NCBI GenBank assembly: GCA_047629355.1
Contig: JBLHWU010000007.1
Span: 1 to 47,797 of the forward strand
Origin: CAYUNA01 sp047629355
Lineage (GTDB): Bacteria; Bacteroidota; Bacteroidia; Chitinophagales; Saprospiraceae
Direction: 5' to 3'
DNA: 47,797 nt
The notes beneath the pieces are model-generated. The model had not been told where the DNA came from, made no database searches, and was given only the letters and a program-made list of their open reading frames with translations. Shown here in pieces: positions 35,105 to 43,569 of the stretch (the stretch's first letter is position 1; each line of letters opens with the position of its first letter). The position numbers and the translations under genes are program-made.

Positions 35105-35528
35105 TCACGTTTCGCTGAAAATAGTTTAAATAAAAAACATTGGGTATTGTACTAATAATCAACTGGTAATGAAATTTTAAAATACTCATTTTTGAAAAAA
35201 TGAATTACAGAATGTTTTGAATCAATTTGATGAAAAACATTTTTCGATTTCGATTTTAAATAAATACAGTAAAATTAGGCTTTTTGACCTCCAATGTTTT
35301 TTTGATAAAATAAACCAGCGAAACATGAATATTAATTTTCATAATGGTTGTTGTTTTTTTAGAAAACGCAGGATATTTATCCGTTCCTAAAAATACCTAA
35401 AATAATTTCTATTCGTCCAATTTCTCCCCATTTTCGTCTGCCCCACAACATTATTTCCCAAAAAACTTCCTAACTTGCTTTTCAAATCCCCAACCAACCA
35501 TTTTCCAAAAAATAAAAATTCATCCATA
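35105..35528. other. Intergenic region without recognisable features
   Basis: Very AT-rich, between the lost start of the large pseudogene and the start of the subtilase. I see no open frame with a plausible start, no hairpin of note and no TAnnTTTG promoter here. Confidence 0.5.
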
Positions 35529-37094
35529 ATGTATACTTTCAGCTTCTTATCCGCCTTATTAACCTTAGTTTGCTGGTTCTTTTTCAAAAAAGAGGAAGGA
35601 CTGTCCAGTTTATTTAGCAAATTATTCTTTGCCAGTCTGCTTGCTTATGGAAGTAGTGTGCTACTCGCCGACGCAACGGTAGGGTACAAATTATCGTCCG
35701 CTTTTCGGGATTTTATGGTGCTGGGTGTATCGGCTCTTTTGGTGAATACTTTCGGTATAAATAAACAGCTTTTCATAGGTTTGGCAGCAGGAATAGGAAT
35801 GGTGATGTCGCTGTTTTTTCTACCAATGCTAGAGCAAACTTTTCCAGAAAAAAAGACTAAAAAGAATGCTGTTCTTACGGAAACGGCTATTAATAACCAA
35901 ACCTCAGAGTCCACGATTCCTTTAGATAAAAACGGCGAACTCTTCGTAGAAATCAAAGAAAACCACCAATTTTCTGAACTCAAAAACCTACTCGATAAAT
36001 ACGACCTCACTTATACCAAAGCTTTCAAAATGGAGGATGAAAATTCCACTGATTTAGATGATTACTTTGTGGTCAACGTTCCAGATAATTCGTCTTTTAA
36101 ATTAGCGGACATCGAAGCTGATTTTTACGCAAGTGGATTGGTCGATTGGGTGGAAGAAAACGAGCAAGTTTCCGTTGCGCCTATCGAAAGCCGCACGCCT
36201 ACGCCAACGGAAAGAAAGTACGGCATCAATGACCCTGATGTCAAGCAATTGTGGGGATTTAAAGCGATGGAAGTTGATAAATTATATGCCTTGCTATCTT
36301 CCCAAAAAGTCAAGCCAACGAAAAAAGCACTCATCGCAATTTTGGATACTGGCGTCGATGGCAAACACGAAGACCTTGCCGATAACTACCTATCTACCAG
36401 CGACTTATACGACTTGGATATGCGTGGACACGGAACACATTGCGCGGGTATCGCTGCCGCTGTCACCAATAATAAAATAGGTGGTGCGTCCTTTTCGCCA
36501 AACAGCGATTTTGTGGAAGTGACAAGTATTAAAGTATTGATGGATTCAGGTTTTGGGACACAACAAACGATTATCAATGGCATGTTGGAAGCAGCAGATA
36601 AAGGGGCAGCAGTCATCTCCATGTCCCTCGGTGGTCGGTCGCGAAGTGGTAAGCAAAATGCCTATTCCAAAGCGGTAAAATATGCCGCTAAAAAAGGCAC
36701 AATCGTCATTGCTGCCGCTGGAAATTCTAATACCAATGCCAAGCAATTTTCTCCGGCTAATGCGCCAGGTGTCATTTCTGTTTCGGCGATAGATACAGTA
36801 TTGAATCGAGCGTCTTTCTCCAACTATATTTCAGATTTAACGATGGGAATTGCTGCGCCGGGTGTTGCCATTTATTCAACTTATCCCAATAATGAATATA
36901 AAGTTTTTAATGGGACTTCAATGGCAACGCCATATGTGTCTGGTTTGGTCGGTTTGATGAAAAGTATTCAACCGAAATTAACGACGCAAGAGGTTTATAC
37001 TATTTTAAAGGAAACGGGAAAAGAAACGAAGAATACAGCACAGACTGGGCGGCTTATTTTTCCAGTAGAAGCGATTAAGCAAGTTTTGAAATAA
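35529..37094 (+). CDS. Membrane-anchored S8 family (subtilisin-like) serine protease
   Basis: The ATG at 35529 (MYTFSFLSALLTLVCWFFF) begins a membrane anchor; three or four hydrophobic segments occupy residues about 1-105. A soluble inhibitor-like section (about 135-225) precedes the S8 catalytic domain (about 240-520). The triad is visible: Asp in AILDTGVDGKHED, His in DMRGHGTHCAGIAAA, and Ser in NGTSMATPYVSGLVGL, with oxyanion Asn in IVIAAAGNSNTN. The protease probably faces the periplasm and the N-terminal section may act as a propeptide. Unlike exported subtilases of this phylum there is no T9SS tail. A longer frame to 35475 lacks support. Monocistronic; followed by a palindromic repeat. 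Confidence 0.88.
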   Translation: MYTFSFLSALLTLVCWFFFKKEEGLSSLFSKLFFASLLAYGSSVLLADATVGYKLSSAFRDFMVLGVSALLVNTFGINKQLFIGLAAGIGMVMSLFFLPMLEQTFPEKKTKKNAVLTETAINNQTSESTIPLDKNGELFVEIKENHQFSELKNLLDKYDLTYTKAFKMEDENSTDLDDYFVVNVPDNSSFKLADIEADFYASGLVDWVEENEQVSVAPIESRTPTPTERKYGINDPDVKQLWGFKAMEVDKLYALLSSQKVKPTKKALIAILDTGVDGKHEDLADNYLSTSDLYDLDMRGHGTHCAGIAAAVTNNKIGGASFSPNSDFVEVTSIKVLMDSGFGTQQTIINGMLEAADKGAAVISMSLGGRSRSGKQNAYSKAVKYAAKKGTIVIAAAGNSNTNAKQFSPANAPGVISVSAIDTVLNRASFSNYISDLTMGIAAPGVAIYSTYPNNEYKVFNGTSMATPYVSGLVGLMKSIQPKLTTQEVYTILKETGKETKNTAQTGRLIFPVEAIKQVLK

Positions 37095-37160
37095 GTTGAG
37101 CGGAAATTTTGATATTAAAAATTAACCAAACTAATCTGATAGTAAACCAGCTTCCTTATT

Positions 37161-37236
37161 TGTAGGGGCTTACCCTTATGGTCGCCCAATACTTTGATTT
37201 TCAATATATTGGGCGACCATAAGGGTACACCCCCAC
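37161..37236. repeat. Long palindrome of the 'TAGGGGC...GGTCGCCC' type
   Basis: The left arm TACCCTTATGGTCGCCCAAT pairs with ATTGGGCGACCATAAGGGTA; the outer GGGG/CCCC also pairs. It is about 66 bases after the subtilase stop and could end its transcript. I recall similar GGTCGCCC palindromes as intergenic repeats in several phyla. Confidence 0.75.
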
Positions 37237-37476
37237 GTTAAGAAACCGTTCAGTTAAAATAACAATTCAAAACGCCTACCGGATTATCAGTAATTAGTTG
37301 ATTTTCAAGGACTCCTTTTTAAAATGAAATTAATGCTAAAAATGAAAATTAATTGATATTTCATACTTATTTTTTAACAATCTGATTGTCAATACATTGC
37401 AATACAAATAACAAGTTGACCAATTACAAATAGATGCATTTATAGCTTTTTATCGAAAAATTTATTGAAAAAATGT

Positions 37477-37505
37477 TGCAAATTCAAAAAATGATATTAC
37501 TTTTG
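37477..37505 (+). promoter_or_regulatory. Promoter for tRNA-Ser
   Basis: TTG (37477-37479), 18 bases, then TACTTTTG (37498-37505) with CG following. It lies 76 bases upstream of the tRNA. Confidence 0.65.
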
Positions 37506-37580
37506 CGACCGCTTAACGAAACAATGAAGTTTTTAACTTCAATTTTCTTCTGAATGCAGAAAAAACGTTTTAGCAAAAAA

Positions 37581-37671
37581 GGAAGAGTGGCAGAGCTGGT
37601 TTAATGCACCGGTCTTGAAAACCGACGTACTTTAACGAGTACCGGGGGTTCGAATCCCTCCTCTTCCGCCA
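37581..37671 (+). tRNA. tRNA-Ser, anticodon UGA, CCA encoded
   Basis: Acceptor stem GGAAGAG pairs with CTCTTCC; the discriminator is G and CCA is encoded (37669-37671). The anticodon arm CCGGTCTTGAAAACCG gives anticodon TGA, which reads UCA. The T arm reads GGGGGTTCGAATCCCTC. A long variable arm (TACTTTAACGAGTA) confirms a class II tRNA. A promoter and a terminator frame it, so it is transcribed alone. Confidence 0.95.
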
Positions 37672-37706
37672 AAGTCCCTGAGATGTATTTCTCTGGGGCT
37701 TTTTTT
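37672..37706 (+). terminator. Intrinsic terminator after tRNA-Ser
   Basis: AAGTCCCTGAGA, a short loop, TCTCTGGGGCTT, then a T run; the stem contains G-T pairs. Confidence 0.75.
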
Positions 37707-37742
37707 ATGCAAAAAATAAAAACCCAAAGTCGGAATACTTGT

Positions 37743-38002
37743 TAAAGAACGCGAAGTAATTAATCAGGTAAAATTTTTAGACAAGATTTTTTCGATAGTT
37801 TTTTTTTAAAAAAATTTTGAACAGCCAACGTTATTAGACTTTATGAATGAGCAGCTTTTTTGAAATCACAAAGAATTGATAATCAGTGTTTTGCGTAATT
37901 TTAAAAATCGCCATTCATAAAGTCTATTGAAGATATTTTTAAAGGAAAAATAGCGGAAGAGATGTTTATAAAATTACCTGATTAATTACGACACGTTCCT
38001 TA
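37743..38002. mobile_element. MITE-like element (sucC-leader family) carrying a nested MITE
   Basis: Terminal inverted repeats are TAAAGAACGCGAAGTAATTA on the left and, reverse-complemented, TAAGGAACGTGTCGTAATTA on the right, both continuing ATCAGGTAA. The tract TTTTTAGACAAGATTTTTTC matches the element at 19239. The 92-bp element at 37835-37926 interrupts it; without that, the length is 168 bp, near the 154 bp of the sucC copy. Confidence 0.8.
37835..37926. mobile_element. 92-bp MITE with IS5-type termini, copy 2, nested in the element above
   Basis: Perfect 15-bp ends TAGACTTTATGAATG and CATTCATAAAGTCTA. The interior, reverse-complemented, matches copy 1 at 6952-7043 (TGATTATCAATT, AAAAAGCTGCTCATTC). 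Both copies are exactly 92 bp. Confidence 0.85.
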
Positions 38003-38004
38003 TC

Positions 38005-38127
38005 TCTAAATAATGCCTATTTCAAAAGTAGGAACGAAGTGCTGCGTAGTAGAAAAACGCTTGCGGATGGGTTGGTTAAAGGCAAAAGAAATACTTGATA
38101 GATGGCGGAGTTAACTTTTGACCGTTA
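38005..38127. repeat. Degenerate partial copy of the 195-bp MITE family
   Basis: Contains TCTCTAAATAATGCCTATTT and, near its end, AAAGAAATACTTGATAGATG then GCGGAGTTAACTTTTGACCG, resembling the right part of 43184-43378 (AAAGAAATACTTGGTAGTTG, GCGAAGTTA, ACCGTTACT). The left end is missing and the centre is unrelated. Confidence 0.6.
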
Positions 38128-38163
38128 TTTACATAGATTTAATCTAAACTTTAAGTCAAACGA

Positions 38164-38194
38164 TTTGCAAAAATGGAGTTTAGTCGTACCTTTG
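38164..38194 (+). promoter_or_regulatory. Promoter for the Oar-like TonB receptor gene
   Basis: TTTG (38164-38167), 19 bases, then TACCTTTG (38187-38194) and CGGC, an excellent consensus match. It implies a leader of about 285 bases; I see no clear riboswitch fold in it. Confidence 0.7.
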
Positions 38195-38489
38195 CGGCGA
38201 AATCGGAAGAAATTGGCAGAAGAGGCATTTGTTTTTTAAAGTATCGCTCTTTTTCCAAAGGAATTCCTTTGGGTAAAAAATTTACAAACACTCAACCTAA
38301 ATTTGATGATTATTCACCAGATATTTGCATTCCCATCAACTATTAGATTGTCTAACATTCAACGTTTTAAATTAAGAGATTAACCCTTGCGTACTTCGTA
38401 TGCAGACCCAAGATATGCTTCTTTTCAAATATAAAAGGAAGTAGGATTGCTATTATTTCATTCTCACATTAATTTAACTAAACAGTAAT

Positions 38490-41400
38490 ATGAAAAATCT
38501 TTTTACACTGTTAATTATTTTTGTAGGCTTTGTAAGCCTATATGGACAAGGTTCTACAACCAGTTCGATGAAAGGTCAAATTATTGACGATTCTAAAACC
38601 GAATTGATTGGCGCGAACATTATCGCTGTCCACACCCCTTCTGGTACGACCTACGGGACAGTTACCGACTTGGGTGGATACTACCGCATCTCTAACATGC
38701 GTGTCGGTGGTCCTTACACCGTTACGATTTCCTATACAGGATTCGCTGACTTGGTACGAAATGACGTTTATCTTCGCTTAGGAGAGGCATTTAAAAGGAA
38801 CATTACGTTGTCAGAATCTGCTATTGATTTGTCTGCCGTAACTGTGACGGGCTCTGCTTCTAACTCTGGTGCGGGTGCAGGTGCTTCTACGCAAATTAGC
38901 GCAGAGCAAATCGAAAACATGCCGACGCTTAATCGAGACTTAAGTGATTTTACTCGATTAACGCCACAGGCAAGAAGTACAAATGGAGGCGGTACCTCTA
39001 TCGCAGGTGTCAACAACCGTTACAATGCTATCTATATTGATGGTGCGGTCAACAATGACGTTTTTGGTTTATCAAGCCAAGGTACGAACGGTGGTCAAAC
39101 AGGTATTTCGCCAGTTTCGATTGACGTTATCGACCAATTACAAGTAGTAATTTCTCCTTACGATGTATCGTTCGGTGGTTTTGCTGGTGGTGGTATTAAT
39201 GCGGTAACGAAGTCTGGTACCAATGAATTAAAAGGAACAGCTTACTATTTCATGCAAAATGAAAACTTGGTAGGTAAAACCAATGAAACATTAATTCAGC
39301 AAAGTATCGCTGACGGAGACGAAGATGCAAAAGCAGAAAAATTGGATAAATTCACTCAGCAGACTTACGGTTTGTCTTTAGGTGGTCCAATCATCAAAAA
39401 CAAGTTGTTCTTTTTTACCAACGTAGAAATTCAGAAGGATGAGATTCCTGCACCGTTTGAAGGTGTTTACGATGGTGACACTTCTATAGATAGTCTTGCA
39501 TTTTTGCAAAACCATTTACAAGAAAACTTTGGCTACGATGCTGGTGATTTTGGTAGTAAAACCGATAAATTAGAAGGTTTTAAATTCTTTGCCAAATTGA
39601 ACTACAACATCAATGATGACCACAAATTGGTATTGCGTCACCAATATACCAAGGCAGAAAATACAAATGTTAACGGTTCTAACAATCGTAACATTAACTA
39701 CGGTAACAACGGTGTTTTCTTTCCAACTACGACTAACTCTTCAGCTCTTGAGTTGAACTCTTTATTTGGTAGCAAGTATTCCAATAACTTGATTGTTGGT
39801 TATACAACAGTTCGTGATGACCGTGACCCACTTGGTCAAAATTTCCCTACGGTTCGAATTGACGATGGTAACAATGGTACAATTCGTTTCGGTAGTGAAG
39901 CATTTTCTACTGCTAACCAATTGGATACAGACGTTTTGACGATTACTGATAATTTCAAAATGTACCGAGGTGCGCACACGTTAACTTTGGGTACTCACAA
40001 TGAGTTCACCAAATTTTACAACTTGTTTATCCGTCAGAACTTTGGTTCTTACCGATACGGATCTTTGAACGATTTCTTGAATGATGCAGGTGCTTCTGAA
40101 TATGACCGTTCTTACTCTTTGGTTGATGATGTAACTGGTGACGGTTCAGCAGCAGCAGCAGAATTTAGTGCGATTCAGTTCGGTTTGTATATACAAGACG
40201 AGTGGGAAGTTTCTAATAAATTTACTTTGACAACTGGTTTGAGAATTGATGTTCCAATTTTGACAACTGACCCAGATATTGACCCATCTTTCAATACGAC
40301 GACGCTTCCTTTATTAGAAGCAGCAGGTTATGACTTAGGTGGTACAAAAGGTGGTGAAGCACCTTCTGGTCAATTGATGTGGTCTCCGCGTGTTGGTTTC
40401 AACTACGATGCAACAGAAGCTACAACTATTCGTGGTGGTTTGGGTATCTTTACCAGTCGTGTACCATTTGTATGGCCAGGCGGTATGTACACGAACAATG
40501 GTGTAACTATCGGTGGTTTGAATGAAAATGATTTGGATGGCGATATCCTATTTGTTGCTGACCCAGACAAACAATACACAAATCCTGATTTTGTCGTTCC
40601 ATCTGGACAGGTTGATTTGTTTACAAAGGATTTCAAATTCCCACAGTTGTTTAGAACAAGTTTGGCAGTTGACCACAACTTCGGAAATGGCTTATCTGTA
40701 ACTGCAGAAGGTATCTTTTCTAAGAACTTGAACAACGTTCTTTACAAAAACATCAACGACGACCCAACAGTAGGTTTCAATTGGACAAACGGTGGCGACA
40801 CTCGACCAGTTTTTACTCGGAACTCACTTGACCCTACCTACTCAGCTATCTACTTAGGTGAAAACACTAGTGAAGGATATTCTTATACCGTAACAGGTTC
40901 AGCTTCTAAATCTTTTGCTTTTGGTTTGAACGCTACTGTAGCTTATTCTTACGGTGAAGCAGAGTCTTTGATTGAAGGTACTTCTTCTCAAAACTCTTCT
41001 CAATGGAGAGGTGGTTTCCACGTGGATGGTCGTAATGATCCATCTTATGGTCCTTCTGACTTTGGTCTTGGACACCGTGTTATTGCTTCTGTGAACTACG
41101 GAATTGACTGGAATGAAGAGAAAAACGTTCGTACTGCTTTCTCTTTATTTTACAATGGAGAATCTGGCAATCGGTATTCTTACGTTTATGGAAATGGTCA
41201 AAACAACTTCCAATTTGCGTCTAATATCAATAACCAACGAGGTAGCACAAGCCGAAATCGTTCTTTGATTTATGTACCAGCTGATGCGAATGATATTGCT
41301 TTAGTTGATTTGGACGGTGGTGCAACTGCTGCTGAACAATGGGAAGCATTGAATACTTTCATCGAACAAGATGATCACTTGTCTGAACGACGAGGACAGT

Positions 41401-41720
41401 ATGCAGAGAAAAATGGTAACCGAACACCGTTCGTTAGCCAAATTGACCTACGTATTACTCAAGCTTTTGCTTTAGGCAAAAACAAATTGGAAATCACTTT
41501 TGATATTTTCAACTTTGCTAACTTAATCAACAGCGAGTGGGGTGTCTTGTATAGCAATCCTTTTGATTTCAACTTAATTAACTTTGAAGGATATGCTGAT
41601 GATGGCACAACTCCAGAGTTTACTTTTGATGAAGATCGTTTGGGTGACGACCGTTACTTCATTCAAAATACGAACTCTCGATGGAGAGCACGTGTTGGTT
41701 TGCGGTATACGTTTAACTAA
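38490..41720 (+). CDS. Oar-like TonB-dependent outer-membrane receptor, 1076 aa
   Basis: A signal peptide (MKNLFTLLIIFVGFVSLYGQ) is followed by a carboxypeptidase-regulatory-like domain (about residues 25-110: GYYRISNMRVGGPYTVTISY) and a plug domain (about 120-245: SIAGVNNRYNAIYIDGAVNN, then GGINAVTKSGTNELKGTAYY). The long beta-barrel ends RWRARVGLRYTFN, with a terminal aromatic-rich strand typical of insertion by BAM. Proteins with this order are known as Oar-type receptors; myxobacterial Oar is needed for outer-membrane export of a signal-related protease, but the ligand here is unknown. Codon use is visibly more biased than in neighbours (frequent GGT, TCT, AAC), which suggests high expression. 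Strong promoter and terminator; no SusD partner. Confidence 0.92.
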   Translation: MKNLFTLLIIFVGFVSLYGQGSTTSSMKGQIIDDSKTELIGANIIAVHTPSGTTYGTVTDLGGYYRISNMRVGGPYTVTISYTGFADLVRNDVYLRLGEAFKRNITLSESAIDLSAVTVTGSASNSGAGAGASTQISAEQIENMPTLNRDLSDFTRLTPQARSTNGGGTSIAGVNNRYNAIYIDGAVNNDVFGLSSQGTNGGQTGISPVSIDVIDQLQVVISPYDVSFGGFAGGGINAVTKSGTNELKGTAYYFMQNENLVGKTNETLIQQSIADGDEDAKAEKLDKFTQQTYGLSLGGPIIKNKLFFFTNVEIQKDEIPAPFEGVYDGDTSIDSLAFLQNHLQENFGYDAGDFGSKTDKLEGFKFFAKLNYNINDDHKLVLRHQYTKAENTNVNGSNNRNINYGNNGVFFPTTTNSSALELNSLFGSKYSNNLIVGYTTVRDDRDPLGQNFPTVRIDDGNNGTIRFGSEAFSTANQLDTDVLTITDNFKMYRGAHTLTLGTHNEFTKFYNLFIRQNFGSYRYGSLNDFLNDAGASEYDRSYSLVDDVTGDGSAAAAEFSAIQFGLYIQDEWEVSNKFTLTTGLRIDVPILTTDPDIDPSFNTTTLPLLEAAGYDLGGTKGGEAPSGQLMWSPRVGFNYDATEATTIRGGLGIFTSRVPFVWPGGMYTNNGVTIGGLNENDLDGDILFVADPDKQYTNPDFVVPSGQVDLFTKDFKFPQLFRTSLAVDHNFGNGLSVTAEGIFSKNLNNVLYKNINDDPTVGFNWTNGGDTRPVFTRNSLDPTYSAIYLGENTSEGYSYTVTGSASKSFAFGLNATVAYSYGEAESLIEGTSSQNSSQWRGGFHVDGRNDPSYGPSDFGLGHRVIASVNYGIDWNEEKNVRTAFSLFYNGESGNRYSYVYGNGQNNFQFASNINNQRGSTSRNRSLIYVPADANDIALVDLDGGATAAEQWEALNTFIEQDDHLSERRGQYAEKNGNRTPFVSQIDLRITQAFALGKNKLEITFDIFNFANLINSEWGVLYSNPFDFNLINFEGYADDGTTPEFTFDEDRLGDDRYFIQNTNSRWRARVGLRYTFN

Positions 41721-41759
41721 GCTTTAGCAGCGACTTTAGTCGTCTAACGGCTTTAATAG

Positions 41760-41789
41760 AAGGGGAAAAGTGTCATCACTTTTCCCCTT
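41760..41789 (+). terminator. Intrinsic terminator after the Oar-like receptor
   Basis: AAGGGGAAAAGTG, loop TCAT, CACTTTTCCCCTT, then a T-rich tail. The following stretch to 42093 holds no further feature I can identify. Confidence 0.9.
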
Positions 41790-42093
41790 TCTTATTTTAA
41801 AAACCATTTGGGAACAATTTTTGCCAACATATTGATATATCTTTCTTATTTTTGGGTTCTAGGCAAAAAGTAAATAAATTAGCCTTTTATAGACAACCCT
41901 TTTTATTAATTTATTTTGCCTTAGAATTTGAAACCGACCATTTTATAAAATAAGAAGTAGCTGATTGATTGTCCCTCCTGCAACGCTATTTCCAGTTTTT
42001 TAATTTAAAAAAATGGTTGACAAAATATTTTCAAAAGATAGAATTACCCTCCAATCGCAAATCCTCCCAGCGACTTTAAAGGCTGTTTTTTCC

Positions 42094-43182
42094 ATGAATA
42101 CAATAAATCAATTTTGTCAAAAATCTTGGACAAAAAGCGGACTTTCGTTTTTTGTGCTCCTATTATTTAGCACTTTTTCAAATCCTATATTTGCGCAACA
42201 AGAGCCACAGTATACGAATTATATGTTCAATACTTTGGCATATAATCCAGCATTTGCGGGTAGTAAAGATTACCTATCTATCCGTGCGCTGTATCGCGAC
42301 CAATGGTATAATTTTGGCGGAGGATTGCCAACTGCAACTTCCGATGGACGACCGGTTACACAGACCTTTTCGATGCACGGCAATGTCTTTGATAAAGTCG
42401 GTATGGGACTCAATATCATCAATGATAAAATCGGTGCGCGCGGCTCAACGAGCGTTGATCTTAGCTATGCCTATCGTATCAAATTTGGCGAAGGAACGGT
42501 TGCCCTCGGATTGCAAGCGGGCATCATGAACTGGCGCGCCAATTGGAGTGAACTTTCTTTCCGAGACCCACAAGGTAACGACAAAGCTTTCGCGGACAAC
42601 AACCAAAGCCTTTGGCTACCAAGCTTCGGTGCAGGTATTTATTATAATAATGACGATTTTTATTTGGGCATTTCTGTCCCACGTTTGGCAGGTATTTCCT
42701 TGCGCCGTGACTCTGCCAGAACAAATACTCGCCGTTGGGCAAAAGTATATCAGCATTTTTATTTGACCGTCGGCGGCATCGTTGAATTGAATGGAAAAAT
42801 AGATTTCAAACCTTCTCTAATTATTAAAAGTGTCGGTTTGTTTAGCGACTTTTTACAAAAAGGCGACCAGATTAGAAACGTCGGTGCGCCCACTTCTTTT
42901 GACCTCAATGCGTCCTTCTTATTTTATGATAAATTGTGGTTGGGCGTAAGTTTTCGCTCAGCAATAGCCGCATTTGTGGAGCAAAATGGCACAAAATCTT
43001 CTCTGGCTTCCGCAGACTTATTATTTGGGTATCAATTTCCAGAAGGGATGCGGATTGGCTTTGCCTACGATTATCCTTTGACCAAAATAAACAACTATAC
43101 CGCTGGTTCTTTTGAAATTTTGCTCGGTTGGGATTTTATTAGAAAAATAGATAAGGTGGCGCATCCGAGATATATTTTTTGA
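42094..43182 (+). CDS. PorP/SprF-family type IX secretion system outer-membrane protein
   Basis: PorP/SprF proteins are outer-membrane beta-barrels that hold T9SS partner or adhesin proteins at the surface. Typical signs: signal peptide ending NPIFAQ, then QEPQYTNYMFNTLAYNPAFA (the family hallmark), SIRALYRDQWYNF, SFGAGIYYNNDDFYLGISVP, and the C-terminus HPRYIF. The ATG at 42094 (MNTINQFCQKSWTKSGL) gives a sound signal peptide; the upstream in-frame start at 42013 is less likely. Usually such genes follow a large PKD/gliding-motility protein gene; none is here, so this is an orphan copy. The TGA stop is two bases before a MITE. Confidence 0.92.
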   Translation: MNTINQFCQKSWTKSGLSFFVLLLFSTFSNPIFAQQEPQYTNYMFNTLAYNPAFAGSKDYLSIRALYRDQWYNFGGGLPTATSDGRPVTQTFSMHGNVFDKVGMGLNIINDKIGARGSTSVDLSYAYRIKFGEGTVALGLQAGIMNWRANWSELSFRDPQGNDKAFADNNQSLWLPSFGAGIYYNNDDFYLGISVPRLAGISLRRDSARTNTRRWAKVYQHFYLTVGGIVELNGKIDFKPSLIIKSVGLFSDFLQKGDQIRNVGAPTSFDLNASFLFYDKLWLGVSFRSAIAAFVEQNGTKSSLASADLLFGYQFPEGMRIGFAYDYPLTKINNYTAGSFEILLGWDFIRKIDKVAHPRYIF

Positions 43183-43183
43183 C

Positions 43184-43378
43184 TAAGTAACGATAAAATA
43201 ATAAGTCCGCCAACTAACAACGTTTATTTTGTTCTTTTTCTCCACTTCGGTCGAAATGACAAAAGATGTTTACTTTTTAAGTAGGAATTATCTCTACATA
43301 ATGACTATTTAAAAAGTGGAGAAAAAGAACAAAAGAAATACTTGGTAGTTGGCGAAGTTATTTTTTTACCGTTACTAA
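43184..43378. mobile_element. MITE of 195 bp, copy B
   Basis: Inverted relative to copy A at 28245-28439 and of identical length. The left end reads TAAGTAACGATAAAATAATA, and the right end reverse-complemented TTAGTAACGGTAAAAAAATA. The interior contains CTCCACTTCGGTCGAAATGA. It begins two bases after the PorP/SprF stop codon. Confidence 0.85.
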
Positions 43379-43461
43379 AGGGAATTTGAGGGATAAAAAG
43401 GTTTTGCAAAACCTTTTTATCCTTCAATACCCAACTCCACATTGCCGCAGGCAATGCGCTA
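43377..43461. repeat. REP-like composite palindromes, copy 7
   Basis: GGGAATTTGAGGGATAAAAA, palindrome AAAGGTTTTGCAAAACCTTT, TATCCTTCAATACCC, then ATTGCCGCAGGCAATGCGC. Directly adjoins the right end of MITE copy B. Confidence 0.75.
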
Positions 43462-43569
43462 TGCTACATTTTTAGTTTAATTCTTTCAATTTTCTTACCT
43501 CAAAAAAATGAAGAATCCCTCTTTCATTTTCATTCTAATTTTCATTCTGATTTTTTATACCTTTACCCC

